A stretch of 64,000 nucleotides of DNA from Brevibacterium pigmentatum (GTDB lineage: Bacteria > Actinomycetota > Actinomycetes > Actinomycetales > Brevibacteriaceae). Below, piece by piece: positions 35,956 through 44,192 of the stretch. Position 1 is the stretch's first letter, and every line of letters starts with the position of its first letter. The DNA lies in assembly GCF_011617465.1 (NCBI RefSeq), contig NZ_CP050153.1, positions 1,798,001 through 1,862,000 of the forward strand. Direction: 5' to 3'. The position numbers were made by a program, and so were the translations under genes. A model generated the notes under the pieces. The model had not been told where the DNA came from, ran no database searches, and was given only the letters and a program-made list of their open reading frames with translations.

Positions 35956-37380
35956 TCAGAGTGCGTAGTACAGCTCGAACTCCGTCGGTGTCGGACGCAG
36001 GCGAGCGACGTCGAGTTCGTTCTCACGCTTGATGCGGATCCACGTCTCGATGAGGTCGGGAGTGAACACATCGCCGGCGGTGAGGAAGTCGTGGTCCTTC
36101 TCGAGCTCGAGGAGCGCCTCGTCGAGGGTGCCGGGAACGAGCTTGATGTCCTTGGCCTCCTCGGGCGGGAGTTCGTAGAGGTCCTTGTCGATGGGCTCCG
36201 GCGGTTCGATGCGGTTGCGGATGCCGTCGAGTCCGGCCATCAGCTGGGCCGAGAAGGCGAGGTAGGGGTTCGATGAGGGGTCCGGAACACGGAACTCGAG
36301 TCGCTTGGCCTTCGGCGAGGATCCCGTTACAGGGATGCGGATCGCGGCCGAACGGTTGCGGGCGGAGTACACGAGGTTGACCGGGGCCTCATAACCGGGC
36401 ACGAGGCGACGGTAGGAGTTGATCGTCGGGTTCGTGAACGCCAGCACCGCGCCGGCGTGCTCGATGAGTCCGCCGATGTACCAGCGGGCCAGGTCGGAGA
36501 GTCCGCCGTAGCCGTTCTCGTCGTAGAACAGGGGCTCGCCGTTCTTCCACAGCGACTGGTGGCAGTGCATTCCCGAGCCGTTGTCGTCGAAGAGCGGCTT
36601 GGGCATGAAGGTCGCGGACTTGCCGAGCTCGAAGGCGGTGTTCTTGATGACGTACTTGAAGTCGAGCAGCTGATCGCCGGCATGCTGGAGGGTCTTGAAC
36701 TTGTAGTTGATCTCCTGCTGACCGGCGGTGCCGACCTCATGGTGCGCCCGCTCCATCTCGAAGCCGATCTGCTCGAGCGTCAGCGACATCTGGTCGCGGA
36801 TGTCGGCATACTGATCCTGCGGGGAGACCGGGAAGTAGCCGCCCTTGAAGGGGGTCTTGTAGCCCTGGTTTCCGCCGGGCTCATCAGTGCCCGTGTCCCA
36901 TGCTGCTTCCTGCGAGCCGATCTTGTAGAAACTGCTGCCGGGAGTGTTCTCGTAGCGGATGGAGTCGAAGAGGTAGAACTCGGCCTCGGCTCCGAAGAAG
37001 ACGGTGTCGGCGATGCCGGTGGACTCGAGGTAGGCCTCGGCCTTGGCTGCGACCTGTCGGGGATCGCGCGAGTAGGGTTCATCGGTGAACGGATCGACGA
37101 TCGAGTGCGTGACGACCAGTGTCTTGGCCTCACGGAAGGGGTCGATGTATGCGGAGTTGACATCGGCCAGCAGCTTCATATCGGATTCGTGGATGCCCTG
37201 GAAGCCTGTGATGGAGGACCCGTCGAAGAGCAGACCTTCGGTGATCTCCTCGGTGCCGTATGCGGCGGCGGGGAGGTTGAAGTGCTGGACCACACCGGGC
37301 AGGTCGCAGAAACGGACATCGACGAATCTGACGTCGTTGTCCGAGATGAAGTTGACGAGTTCTTCAGCAGACGAGAACAC
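35956..37380 (-). CDS. glnA: Glutamine synthetase type I, main assimilatory enzyme
   Basis: Makes glutamine from glutamate and ammonia with ATP; dodecameric. 474 residues, the standard GSI-beta length. Key elements: [18 protein letters not shown], metal ligands in [11 protein letters not shown] and [34 protein letters not shown], and the adenylylation tyrosine Y402 in [10 protein letters not shown]. The GTG start at 37380 has AGGAG about seven bases upstream. Tandem GAAAC-type repeats at 37463-37484 look like part of a GlnR box, so it is probably nitrogen-regulated. GlnE (31-34 kb) should modify it. Confidence 0.96.
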   Translation of the reverse strand: MFSSAEELVNFISDNDVRFVDVRFCDLPGVVQHFNLPAAAYGTEEITEGLLFDGSSITGFQGIHESDMKLLADVNSAYIDPFREAKTLVVTHSIVDPFTDEPYSRDPRQVAAKAEAYLESTGIADTVFFGAEAEFYLFDSIRYENTPGSSFYKIGSQEAAWDTGTDEPGGNQGYKTPFKGGYFPVSPQDQYADIRDQMSLTLEQIGFEMERAHHEVGTAGQQEINYKFKTLQHAGDQLLDFKYVIKNTAFELGKSATFMPKPLFDDNGSGMHCHQSLWKNGEPLFYDENGYGGLSDLARWYIGGLIEHAGAVLAFTNPTINSYRRLVPGYEAPVNLVYSARNRSAAIRIPVTGSSPKAKRLEFRVPDPSSNPYLAFSAQLMAGLDGIRNRIEPPEPIDKDLYELPPEEAKDIKLVPGTLDEALLELEKDHDFLTAGDVFTPDLIETWIRIKRENELDVARLRPTPTEFELYYAL

Positions 37381-37462
37381 TTAGGTCTCCTAGTTCGTGT
37401 ACGGTGGCCGTTTGTTGTGACCACGGTCAATCTTAGTCGCCGAAGAATGAAGTGGTGATGTC

Positions 37463-37484
37463 GCCCATGTTTCGGGCATGTTTC
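37463..37484 (-). promoter_or_regulatory. GlnR-like tandem repeats upstream of glnA1
   Basis: On the minus strand GAAACATGCCC and GAAACATGGGC lie head to tail with an 11-base period, followed by a weaker GACATCACCAC. GAAAC half-sites spaced by six bases are part of the GlnR consensus (GTnAC-n6-GAAAC). Position is 83-104 bases before the glnA1 start. Confidence 0.45.
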
Positions 37485-37523
37485 CTGAGGATCCACTCAG
37501 GCCGGATTTCGTAGGCTGGGGGA

Positions 37524-37964
37524 GTGATCAATCGTGACGACCTTGGTTCCTGGCTCGAAGGACCCCGGTTCGACAGGGAAGAAGACGACTGGCCGGGAAA
37601 GCGGCTGGGTCTGCCTGTCAACGGCTCGCATTCTCTGGCCCCGGCGTGGAAGCGCATCCTCGCTCTGCTTGTCGACTGGCTGATGTGCCTGGCGATCGCC
37701 AATCTCATCGATCCGGCGAATCCGATCCTCGCACCCGCCATCTTCGCTCTCGAGAATTTCGTGCTCGTGGGCGCGCTCGGCTATTCGGTGGGGCATCGCC
37801 TCTTCGGCATCGAAGTCCGACGCCTCGACGGCCATGTGCCGGGGCTCCTCAAGTCGCTCATTCGCGCCGTTCTCGTGGTGCTCGTCATTCCGGCGCTCAT
37901 CTTCAACCGCGACAACCGCGGTGTCCACGACCTCGCTGCCGGAACAGTAATCCTCCGCCGCTGA
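37524..37964 (+). CDS. RDD-family membrane protein
   Basis: 146 residues with three hydrophobic segments (about 42-62, 70-90 and 112-128) and the RDD-family charged motifs WKRILALLVDWL, VGHRLFGIEVRRLDG and RDNRGVHDLAAGT. Function of these small inner-membrane proteins is uncertain; some act as ion exchangers. The GTG start at 37524 follows GGGGGA very closely. It is divergent from glnA1, the same arrangement as M. tuberculosis Rv2219A-glnA1 (from memory), and ends just before palindrome copy 2. Confidence 0.87.
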   Translation: MINRDDLGSWLEGPRFDREEDDWPGKRLGLPVNGSHSLAPAWKRILALLVDWLMCLAIANLIDPANPILAPAIFALENFVLVGALGYSVGHRLFGIEVRRLDGHVPGLLKSLIRAVLVVLVIPALIFNRDNRGVHDLAAGTVILRR

Positions 37965-37972
37965 CCCCCTCT

Positions 37973-38036
37973 ATTACTACCTGACGGCGGCCCAGCAACC
38001 TCGCGCGAGGTATCTGGGCCGCCGTCAGGTAGTAAT
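37973..38036. repeat. 64-nt dispersed palindrome, copy 2
   Basis: Same 19-bp arms as copy 1 (28151-28214). The core reads CAGCAACCTCGCGCGAGGT, the reverse complement of the copy-1 core apart from one base. It lies in the convergent gap between the RDD gene and the DUF4191 gene and should form a strong hairpin in either transcript. Confidence 0.9.
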
Positions 38037-38061
38037 TGGGGATAGATAGGTGGGGACACGG

Positions 38062-38096
38062 AAGCGGCGCCGACTCGGAGTGAGTCGGCGCCGCTT
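38062..38096. terminator. Bidirectional terminator between the RDD and DUF4191 genes
   Basis: Perfect 15-bp stem (38062-38076 with 38082-38096) with a GGAGT loop. TCGTTT follows on the plus strand. It stands between palindrome copy 2 and the DUF4191 stop, so this convergent gap carries two strong hairpins. Confidence 0.75.
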
Positions 38097-38125
38097 TCGT
38101 TTACCCTAAGCAGGGAACCTGTGGA

Positions 38126-38863
38126 TCAGCGTCCGCGCATGGCCTTGTGGTTCGGGCGGGCCTTGTTCGGGTCGATGCCCTTCGGGATCGGCGGGCGCGA
38201 ACCCTGCGTTCCCAGAGCGGCCAGACGATTGCGCACGGCCAGGACCTCGGCGCGGTTGAGCTTGCGCGGCAGCTTCTGCACTGCCGGGACGACCTGCTTC
38301 ATCGCCAGCTGGCCCTCTTCCTTGCCGCCCTGGAAGGTGTGGACCGGGACGTTGGGGAGGATGCGCTCGTGACGCTTCTTCTCCTTGGCCAGCAGCTTCG
38401 CGCTGCGGCCCTTCGGTCCTTCGCTGAGCAGGACGACACCGGCACGACCGGTCGAGCGGAACACGAGGTCCCGGCTCTTCGGGTCGACGGCGATTGGCTT
38501 CTCGTCCATGAGGTATCCGCGACGAGCGGTGTTGAGGACGGCACCGAAGGCTCCGGGCTGTCCGTCCATCTGAGCGAATGCGGCGGTCTCGGCGAAGCGT
38601 CCGAGCATGAACATGCCCAGCAGCAGACCGACCATGAAGCCGAGGATGGTCGTGAAGATCGCGGTGGTGCCGCCGATGAGCAGACCGATGAGGAGGCCGA
38701 TGATCGTGCAGCCGAGCACGGCCGCAGCCAACAGCCACGGGGTCGCCTTGTTGTGTTTGGACGACAGCTCATAGACCTGACGCATCTGCGCCAGACGGCC
38801 GGGCTTCTTGTTCGGATCTTTCGGCTTGCGCCGGAAGAGTCCCTTACGCGGTTCTTCGCTCAT
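38126..38863 (-). CDS. DUF4191 membrane protein
   Basis: 245 residues: a basic N-terminus (KGLFRRKPKDPNKKPGRLAQ), two adjacent membrane segments (about residues 43-63 and 67-87), then a cytoplasmic domain with RRGYLMDEKPIAVDPKSRDLVFR. The family is actinobacterial and of unknown function. It lies next to lipA and glnA1 in many relatives (Rv2219-like, from memory). The ATG at 38863 is chosen over a 15-codon extension because GAGAG precedes it and the family starts here. Confidence 0.88.
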   Translation of the reverse strand: MSEEPRKGLFRRKPKDPNKKPGRLAQMRQVYELSSKHNKATPWLLAAAVLGCTIIGLLIGLLIGGTTAIFTTILGFMVGLLLGMFMLGRFAETAAFAQMDGQPGAFGAVLNTARRGYLMDEKPIAVDPKSRDLVFRSTGRAGVVLLSEGPKGRSAKLLAKEKKRHERILPNVPVHTFQGGKEEGQLAMKQVVPAVQKLPRKLNRAEVLAVRNRLAALGTQGSRPPIPKGIDPNKARPNHKAMRGR

Positions 38864-38926
38864 TCTCTCACTTGCTCTTGAGGGGCGTTGCGGCGTCGCC
38901 TCCGGCAATCAGGAGGAGGCCGACGC

Positions 38927-39979
38927 TCATTGCTCAGCAGTCAAGTCTACCTCTTCGCCGGGGCCGAAGGTATCCACAACGGCCTGCGCCTCCTGTTTGG
39001 CGGGCGTGTGCTTGTCCAGGTGCGCCAGATGCGAGGGAATCTCCTCGCCGCGGCGGCGCATGGCGGTGGCCCACAGGCGACCGGCACGGTACGACGAACG
39101 CACCAGCGGGCCCGACATGACGCCGAGGAAGCCGATCTCCTCGGCCGCATCGCGCAGCATGACGAAGTCGGCGGGCTTCACCCAGCGGGTGACGGGATGG
39201 TGACGGGGAGACGGGCGGAGGTACTGCGTGATCGTGATGAGGTCGCAGCCGGCATCGTGCAGGTCCTGCAGTGCGGAGATGATCTCGTCGTTCGTCTCGC
39301 CCATCCCGAGGATGAGGTTCGACTTCGTCACCAGACCGGACTCGCGGGCCTGGGTGATCACCGACAGCGACCGCTCGTAGCGGAACGCAGGGCGGATCCG
39401 CTTGAAGATGCGCGGAACCGTCTCGACATTGTGCGCGAGCACCTCGGGGCGGGAGGAGAAGACCTCGGCCAGCTGGTCCGGTTTGGCGTTGAAATCCGGG
39501 ATGAGCAGCTCGACACCGGTGCCGCGCCCGTCGACGTAGGAAAGGTCGTGGATCTGACGCACCGTCTCGGCATAGAGCCAGGCGCCGCCGTCTTCGAGGT
39601 CGTCGCGGGCCACGCCGGTGATCGTCGAGTAGCGCAGACCCATCTCCGCCACCGAGGCGGCCACACGGCGAGGCTCGTCAGCATCGAATTCGGCCGGTCG
39701 GCCGGTGTCGATCTGGCAGAAGTCACAGCGCCGGGTGCACTGTTCGCCGCCGATGAGGAAGGTCGCTTCGCGGTCCTCCCAGCATTCGAAGATGTTCGGG
39801 CAGCCGGCCTCTTCGCAGACCGTGTGCAGCTCCTGCTTGCGCACGAGCGACTTCAGTGCGGTGTACTCGGGACCGATATGCGCCTTCGCCTTGATCCAGG
39901 CCGGCTTGTCCTCGATCGGAGTCTCGGAGTTGCGGGCTTCGACGCGGAGCATGCGGCGGCCCTCTGGTGCGATCGTCAT
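38927..39979 (-). CDS. lipA: Lipoyl synthase
   Basis: Radical-SAM enzyme that inserts two sulfurs into protein-bound octanoyl groups. The 350 residues contain the auxiliary cluster cysteines C55, C60, C66 ([12 protein letters not shown]), the radical-SAM cysteines C81, C85, C88 (CTRRCDFC), and the C-terminal RSSY serine motif (VRSSYRAG). AGGAG precedes the ATG at 39979. It lies ten bases downstream of lipB, forming a lipB-lipA operon. Its products are the lipoyl domains of sucB at 42-44 kb. Confidence 0.97.
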   Translation of the reverse strand: MTIAPEGRRMLRVEARNSETPIEDKPAWIKAKAHIGPEYTALKSLVRKQELHTVCEEAGCPNIFECWEDREATFLIGGEQCTRRCDFCQIDTGRPAEFDADEPRRVAASVAEMGLRYSTITGVARDDLEDGGAWLYAETVRQIHDLSYVDGRGTGVELLIPDFNAKPDQLAEVFSSRPEVLAHNVETVPRIFKRIRPAFRYERSLSVITQARESGLVTKSNLILGMGETNDEIISALQDLHDAGCDLITITQYLRPSPRHHPVTRWVKPADFVMLRDAAEEIGFLGVMSGPLVRSSYRAGRLWATAMRRRGEEIPSHLAHLDKHTPAKQEAQAVVDTFGPGEEVDLTAEQ

Positions 39980-39989
39980 CTGAGTTCTC

Positions 39990-40628
39990 CTATGCGTTGA
40001 TGGTCTCGTGCAGGATGGCGTCGAGGCGCTGCGCCACATCCTCAGGAGTGACGGTGCGCCCGAGTTCGGCACTGATGGACGTGGTGTCGGCGTCGGTGAT
40101 CCCACAGGGGATGATCGATTCATAGGCGCCGAGGTCGTTGCTGCAGTTCAGGGCCAACCCGTGCATCGTCACGCCTTCGTGGATGCGGATGCCGATTGCG
40201 CCGATCTTGCGGTCGCGACGGAGTTCGTCGCCTTCCAGCCAGACACCGGCGCGGCCCTCGATCGTGGTCGCTTCGATCTCGTATTCGGAGAGCAGCCGGA
40301 TCATCGCGTCTTCGAGCTGGGACACGAAGAGCCGCACCTCTTTGGGGTCGTTGAGCTTGTAGATGCAGTACGCAACAAGCTGCCCGGGACCGTGCCAGGT
40401 GATCTTCCCGCCGCGGTCGACGTCGATGACGTCGGTGCCGTCAGTCGGCCGCTCGAAGTCCTCGGTGCGCTTCCCGGCCGTATAGACCGGCGAATGCTCG
40501 AGGAGCAGGATCGTCGATCGACGATCACCGGCGAGCACTTCTTCGTGATATCTCTTCTGCAATTCCCAAGTCTGCCGATAGTCCGAGAGGACTGGGGCGA
40601 ACCCGAGCGTTTCTGTGGCCAGGGGCAT
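39990..40628 (-). CDS. lipB: Lipoyl(octanoyl) transferase
   Basis: Transfers octanoate from acyl carrier protein to lipoyl domains. The 212-residue protein has [17 protein letters not shown] (71-87), catalytic K141 ([10 protein letters not shown]) and the acyl-enzyme C175 (IIPCGITDA). The octanoyl donor comes from the fab pathway encoded at 3-7 kb. First gene of lipB-lipA; divergent from the pseudokinase-like gene with a shared 158-base promoter region. Confidence 0.96.
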   Translation of the reverse strand: MPLATETLGFAPVLSDYRQTWELQKRYHEEVLAGDRRSTILLLEHSPVYTAGKRTEDFERPTDGTDVIDVDRGGKITWHGPGQLVAYCIYKLNDPKEVRLFVSQLEDAMIRLLSEYEIEATTIEGRAGVWLEGDELRRDRKIGAIGIRIHEGVTMHGLALNCSNDLGAYESIIPCGITDADTTSISAELGRTVTPEDVAQRLDAILHETINA

Positions 40629-40708
40629 GGCTCCACACTATGACTCTTCACCCCAGTGTTCAATTTGTTTCCAATCACATCTGGCGACCGCCACCGAGGC
40701 TGTGGCCC

Positions 40709-40738
40709 TTGACACACAACCACTGCAGAGAGAATGAT
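40709..40738 (+). promoter_or_regulatory. Putative promoter of the pseudokinase-like gene
   Basis: TTGACA (40709-40714), 18-base spacer, AATGAT (40733-40738), about 48 bases before the ATG at 40787. Confidence 0.45.
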
Positions 40739-40786
40739 TGAACATCTTCAAACGACATGAAACATCATCAATGGAGATGACGAACG

Positions 40787-42214
40787 ATGACATGGGAGTT
40801 CCAAGTAACGATCGCTGACGATATCCACCGGATCGTCGATTCCGAAGGTCGGAGCGCGTGGGGCGTCGTCCACAATGATTTCGATGCCGATGATCCCCGC
40901 GTCCTTGCCCTCACCGAGGTGGCTCTTCCCACTGGTGCCCGTTCCGTTCTCGTCGTCCCCGCATCGCCCGGCGGGCTCGTACTCGACGTCGTCCGCGCAT
41001 ATCAGGGACTGACCGAGGCCGAGCTGTGCACCCTGTTCCTCGGCATCATCGAGCAGCTGCGAACGTGCACGCGCCCGGAGGATCGGCTCACTCTGTCCGC
41101 GTTCGCGCTCGACGCGGACGGTCGGCCGGTGATCATCCCCGGTGTCCGGGCAGCGCCGGTGACGACCTCGCGCCGAGCAGTGGGAGAGATGATCTACCAC
41201 GCCGTGTACGGGCGCCCGTGGGCCGAGGTGCTGCTGCCCGTCGATCTCGCGCTGACCGAATCGTCGACGGCTCTGCGAACGCTCGTCGCCGAACTTCTCG
41301 ACGAAGCTGCGTCCGATGTCGGTTTGAGCACCGCCCTCGCCGAGGCGGCCGATTCCCTCCGTACCCTCGACCGTCCCGCTGCACTGCCGCTTGTCCCGGC
41401 CGAGAGCGAAACCGCACCGGAATCGGCGCTCACAGCCCGACTGCGCGCGGCATCCGGACTCAGACCGAACCGCGACTCGAGTGAGGGCCACGGGTCGACG
41501 CTCGGCACACCGGCTCCGCCTCTGCGCGGCAGGGGAGTGTCCCCGCTGCGTGCTGTCGCGAAGAACTCGCGCCACTCGAGACGGGAACGGAGGCGATCGG
41601 ACGGGCGACGCCATCCGTGGACGACGGTGCTCAGTGCCGTGGAGTCGCGGTGGTCTCGGATCCGGAGCCGGGACCGAGACCGTGGGCGGCCACGGCTCTT
41701 CGGCCGCAGCACCCTGCTCATCAGCGTCGCCGTGTGTCTGACGCTTTTCGGCGGAATCGTCGTCTGGACCTCATGGTCGAATACGGCAGCTGTGAGGGGC
41801 GGGGAGGCCTCATCCGGCCAGGCAGCGGACTCGTCGCCCGAGCCGACTGCAGCGATGGATGTCGAGGACGTCACCGGCGTCCTCGAACAGCTGTGTGAGT
41901 CGCGAGCAAGGGCTCTCAGCCACGGCGATTCCGCGGCTCTGCAGGCACTGACGGTGCCCGAATCCGCCGCGGCTGCAGCGGATGAGCTCATCGATCCTGC
42001 CGCGTATGCGGACTCGGACTATTCGATCGACGTCGAGGACGTGAAGATCGTCGCGACCGACTCTGACCGGGTGGTCGCCGCGGCGCTCATGCATTCGAGC
42101 GCGGGCAGCGGTGATGCTCTGCAGGAGTTCGCTGCGCAATCGGTCGAGTTCGAGCTGCAGAGGGTCGGGGAACGATGGCTTGTCGCAGAGGTCCGCGAGG
42201 TCGCAATGCCGTGA
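40787..42214 (+). CDS. Membrane protein with degenerate protein-kinase-like cytoplasmic domain
   Basis: 475 residues. Residues ~60-150 loosely follow a kinase C-lobe (GLTEAELCTLFLGIIEQL, LSAFALDADGRPVIIPG, SRRAVGEMIYHAVYGRPW). They lack the HRD and DFG catalytic residues, so it may be a pseudokinase; this is inference from pattern. A long Arg-rich, disordered linker (~200-305) leads to one membrane helix (309-330). The extracellular C-terminal ~140 residues may be an NTF2-like fold. GGAG precedes the ATG. It lies between lipB and sucB. No experimentally known homologue comes to mind. Confidence 0.7.
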   Translation: MTWEFQVTIADDIHRIVDSEGRSAWGVVHNDFDADDPRVLALTEVALPTGARSVLVVPASPGGLVLDVVRAYQGLTEAELCTLFLGIIEQLRTCTRPEDRLTLSAFALDADGRPVIIPGVRAAPVTTSRRAVGEMIYHAVYGRPWAEVLLPVDLALTESSTALRTLVAELLDEAASDVGLSTALAEAADSLRTLDRPAALPLVPAESETAPESALTARLRAASGLRPNRDSSEGHGSTLGTPAPPLRGRGVSPLRAVAKNSRHSRRERRRSDGRRHPWTTVLSAVESRWSRIRSRDRDRGRPRLFGRSTLLISVAVCLTLFGGIVVWTSWSNTAAVRGGEASSGQAADSSPEPTAAMDVEDVTGVLEQLCESRARALSHGDSAALQALTVPESAAAAADELIDPAAYADSDYSIDVEDVKIVATDSDRVVAAALMHSSAGSGDALQEFAAQSVEFELQRVGERWLVAEVREVAMP

Positions 42215-42220
42215 ATGCCC

Positions 42221-42252
42221 CGAGGGGCCGACCACGAATGGTCGGCCCCTCG
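42221..42252. terminator. Bidirectional terminator between the pseudokinase-like gene and sucB
   Basis: Perfect 14-bp GC-rich stem (42221-42234 with 42239-42252) with a CGAA tetraloop, followed by AAA/TTT-type flanks, between two convergent stop codons. Confidence 0.8.
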
Positions 42253-42275
42253 AAAGGTGTGCGGAAGAGTCAGGC

Positions 42276-44171
42276 TCAGAGGTCGAGATCGGCCTCGAAG
42301 TTGCCTTCTTCCAGACGTGCCTTGATGGTCTGCAGGAAGCGTCCTGCATCCGCGCCGTCGACCAGCTGGTGGTTGTAGGTCAACGGCAGGTACACCATGT
42401 CACGGATGGCGATCGCCTCGTCGCCATCGGCCGTCTGCACGGCGATGGGACGACGCACGATCGCACCCGTGCCGATGATGCCCATCTGCGGCTGGTTGAT
42501 GATCGGTGTGTCGAACAGCGCACCGACGGAACCGATGTTCGTCACCGTGAAGGTTCCGCCCGAGAGCTCGTCCGGCATGATCTTGTTGTTGCGGGTCCGG
42601 TCAGCGACATCGTCGATGGCCTTCGACAGACCTGCGACGCTCAGGTCACCGGCATCCTTGATCACGGGCACGAGCAGTCCGCGCGGAGTGTCGACCGCGA
42701 CAGCCAGGTGCTCATGATCGAAGTAGGTGATCTGCTGCGTCTCGAGATCGTACTGGGCGTTGACCTTCGGGTGCACCTGCAGCGCCTCGACGATGGCCTT
42801 CGCGAAGAACGGCAGGTAGGTCAGCTTGGAACCGTGCTTGGCCTGGAACGCTTCCTTGTTGGCCTTGCGCAGCTTCACGACACGAGACATGTCCACTTCG
42901 ATGACCTGCGTGAGCTGAGCGGAGACATCGAGGGACTCGCTCATGCGCTTGGCGATGGTCTGGCGGATGCGCGAAGCCTTCTCCGTGGTGCCGCGCAGCT
43001 TCGCGACTTCCTCGGGGATCTCGACCTTGAACGGAGCCTTGGGAGCTCCGGTCGGCGCGCCGGCCTGAGCAGCCGGTGCGGCGGCAGGGCCGTTCTTCGC
43101 GGCCGTCTCGACATCCTGTTTGCGGATGCGACCGCCCACTCCGGTGCCGGTGACCTGCGAAAGGTCGACACCCTTCTCGCGAGCCAGACGGCGCACGAGG
43201 GGAGTGACGTAGGCGGCGTTCTCGCCCACGGTGTCGGCTGCGGCAGGGGCCGGCGAGGCGGCATCCACCGGCTCCTCGGCCTGCGCGGCCGAAGCGGACT
43301 GCGCCGATTCTGTCACGGCGGGCTTGGGAGCTGATTCCTGCTTCGGTGCTTCCTGCTTGGGAGCTTCCTCAGCGGGTGCCTCCTGCTTGGGAGCTTCCTC
43401 AGCGGGTGCCTCCTGCTTGGGAGCTTCCTCAGCGGGTGCCTCCTGCTTGGGAGCTTCCTGCTTCGGAGCCTCCTGAGCGGGAGCCTCTTCCTTCGGTGCT
43501 TCCTCAGCCGGTGCGGATTCGGTCGGGGCACCGGAGCCGATGCGGGCCAGCGGCGCGCCGACCTCGACGGTGTCGTCCTCTTCCGCCAGGTGAGCCTGAA
43601 CGACTCCGGCGACGGGGGAGGGGACCTCGGTGTCGACCTTGTCGGTCGAGACCTCGAGGAGCGGTTCGTCGACCTCGATCTCTTCGCCGACTTCCTTGAG
43701 CCAGCGGGTCACGGTGCCTTCGGTGACGGACTCGCCGAGTGCGGGCATTGTGATTTCGGTGCCTTCGGACGAACCGGAATCCGAAGAGGCAGGAGCGGAT
43801 TCCTCCGCGGGTGCCTCCTCGGCTGCCGGTGCCTCTTCGGTGGGAGCTTCTTCGGCCGGTGCCCCTGCAGGCTCTTCGGCGGGCTCCTCAGCAGGCGCCT
43901 CGGCCGGTGCCTCGTCCTCGGAGGAGGCACCGCTGCCGTCGCCGATGTAGGCGAGGTCGCCGCCGACCTCGACCACGTCGTCTTCTTCGGCGAGGATCTT
44001 CTCGAGCGTGCCTGCGTACGGGCTGGGGATCTCCGTGTCGACCTTATCGGTCGACACCTCGAGCAATGGCTCGTCTACCTCGACTTCTTCGCCCACTTCC
44101 TTGAGCCAGCGAGTGACAGTGCCCTCGGTGACCGACTCGCCGAGAGCCGGCATCTGAACGGAATTCGACAT
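42276..44171 (-). CDS. sucB: Dihydrolipoamide acyltransferase (E2) of 2-oxoacid dehydrogenase, two lipoyl domains
   Basis: Core acyltransferase of the pyruvate and/or 2-oxoglutarate dehydrogenase complex. 631 residues: two lipoyl domains with lysines K43 and K178 (STDKVDT each), Ala/Pro/Glu-rich linkers, a peripheral subunit-binding domain (~320-355), and a catalytic domain ending in [13 protein letters not shown] (H601, D605). The second linker contains tandem copies of [10 protein letters not shown] encoded by a perfect 30-bp DNA repeat. In mycobacteria the equivalent DlaT serves PDH, and AceE at 8-11 kb would be its E1. It is 21 bases downstream of lpdA, so E3-E2 are co-transcribed. Substrate specificity is not decided. 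Confidence 0.93.
   Translation of the reverse strand: MSNSVQMPALGESVTEGTVTRWLKEVGEEVEVDEPLLEVSTDKVDTEIPSPYAGTLEKILAEEDDVVEVGGDLAYIGDGSGASSEDEAPAEAPAEEPAEEPAGAPAEEAPTEEAPAAEEAPAEESAPASSDSGSSEGTEITMPALGESVTEGTVTRWLKEVGEEIEVDEPLLEVSTDKVDTEVPSPVAGVVQAHLAEEDDTVEVGAPLARIGSGAPTESAPAEEAPKEEAPAQEAPKQEAPKQEAPAEEAPKQEAPAEEAPKQEAPAEEAPKQEAPKQESAPKPAVTESAQSASAAQAEEPVDAASPAPAAADTVGENAAYVTPLVRRLAREKGVDLSQVTGTGVGGRIRKQDVETAAKNGPAAAPAAQAGAPTGAPKAPFKVEIPEEVAKLRGTTEKASRIRQTIAKRMSESLDVSAQLTQVIEVDMSRVVKLRKANKEAFQAKHGSKLTYLPFFAKAIVEALQVHPKVNAQYDLETQQITYFDHEHLAVAVDTPRGLLVPVIKDAGDLSVAGLSKAIDDVADRTRNNKIMPDELSGGTFTVTNIGSVGALFDTPIINQPQMGIIGTGAIVRRPIAVQTADGDEAIAIRDMVYLPLTYNHQLVDGADAGRFLQTIKARLEEGNFEADLDL
43351..43459. 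repeat. 30-bp tandem repeat in the sucB linker
   Basis: Three identical 30-bp units at 43351, 43381 and 43411 plus a 19-base partial unit to 43459. In frame they encode a 10-residue Ala/Pro/Glu/Lys linker unit. Exact DNA identity indicates recent slippage expansion rather than selection on protein alone. Confidence 0.93.
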
Positions 44172-44192
44172 GAGTTTTCGTCTCCTCGGATC

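Noticed and set aside
43351..43459. Tandem 30-bp units considered as a CRISPR array
   Set aside because: No spacers; units are directly adjacent and in frame within sucB.
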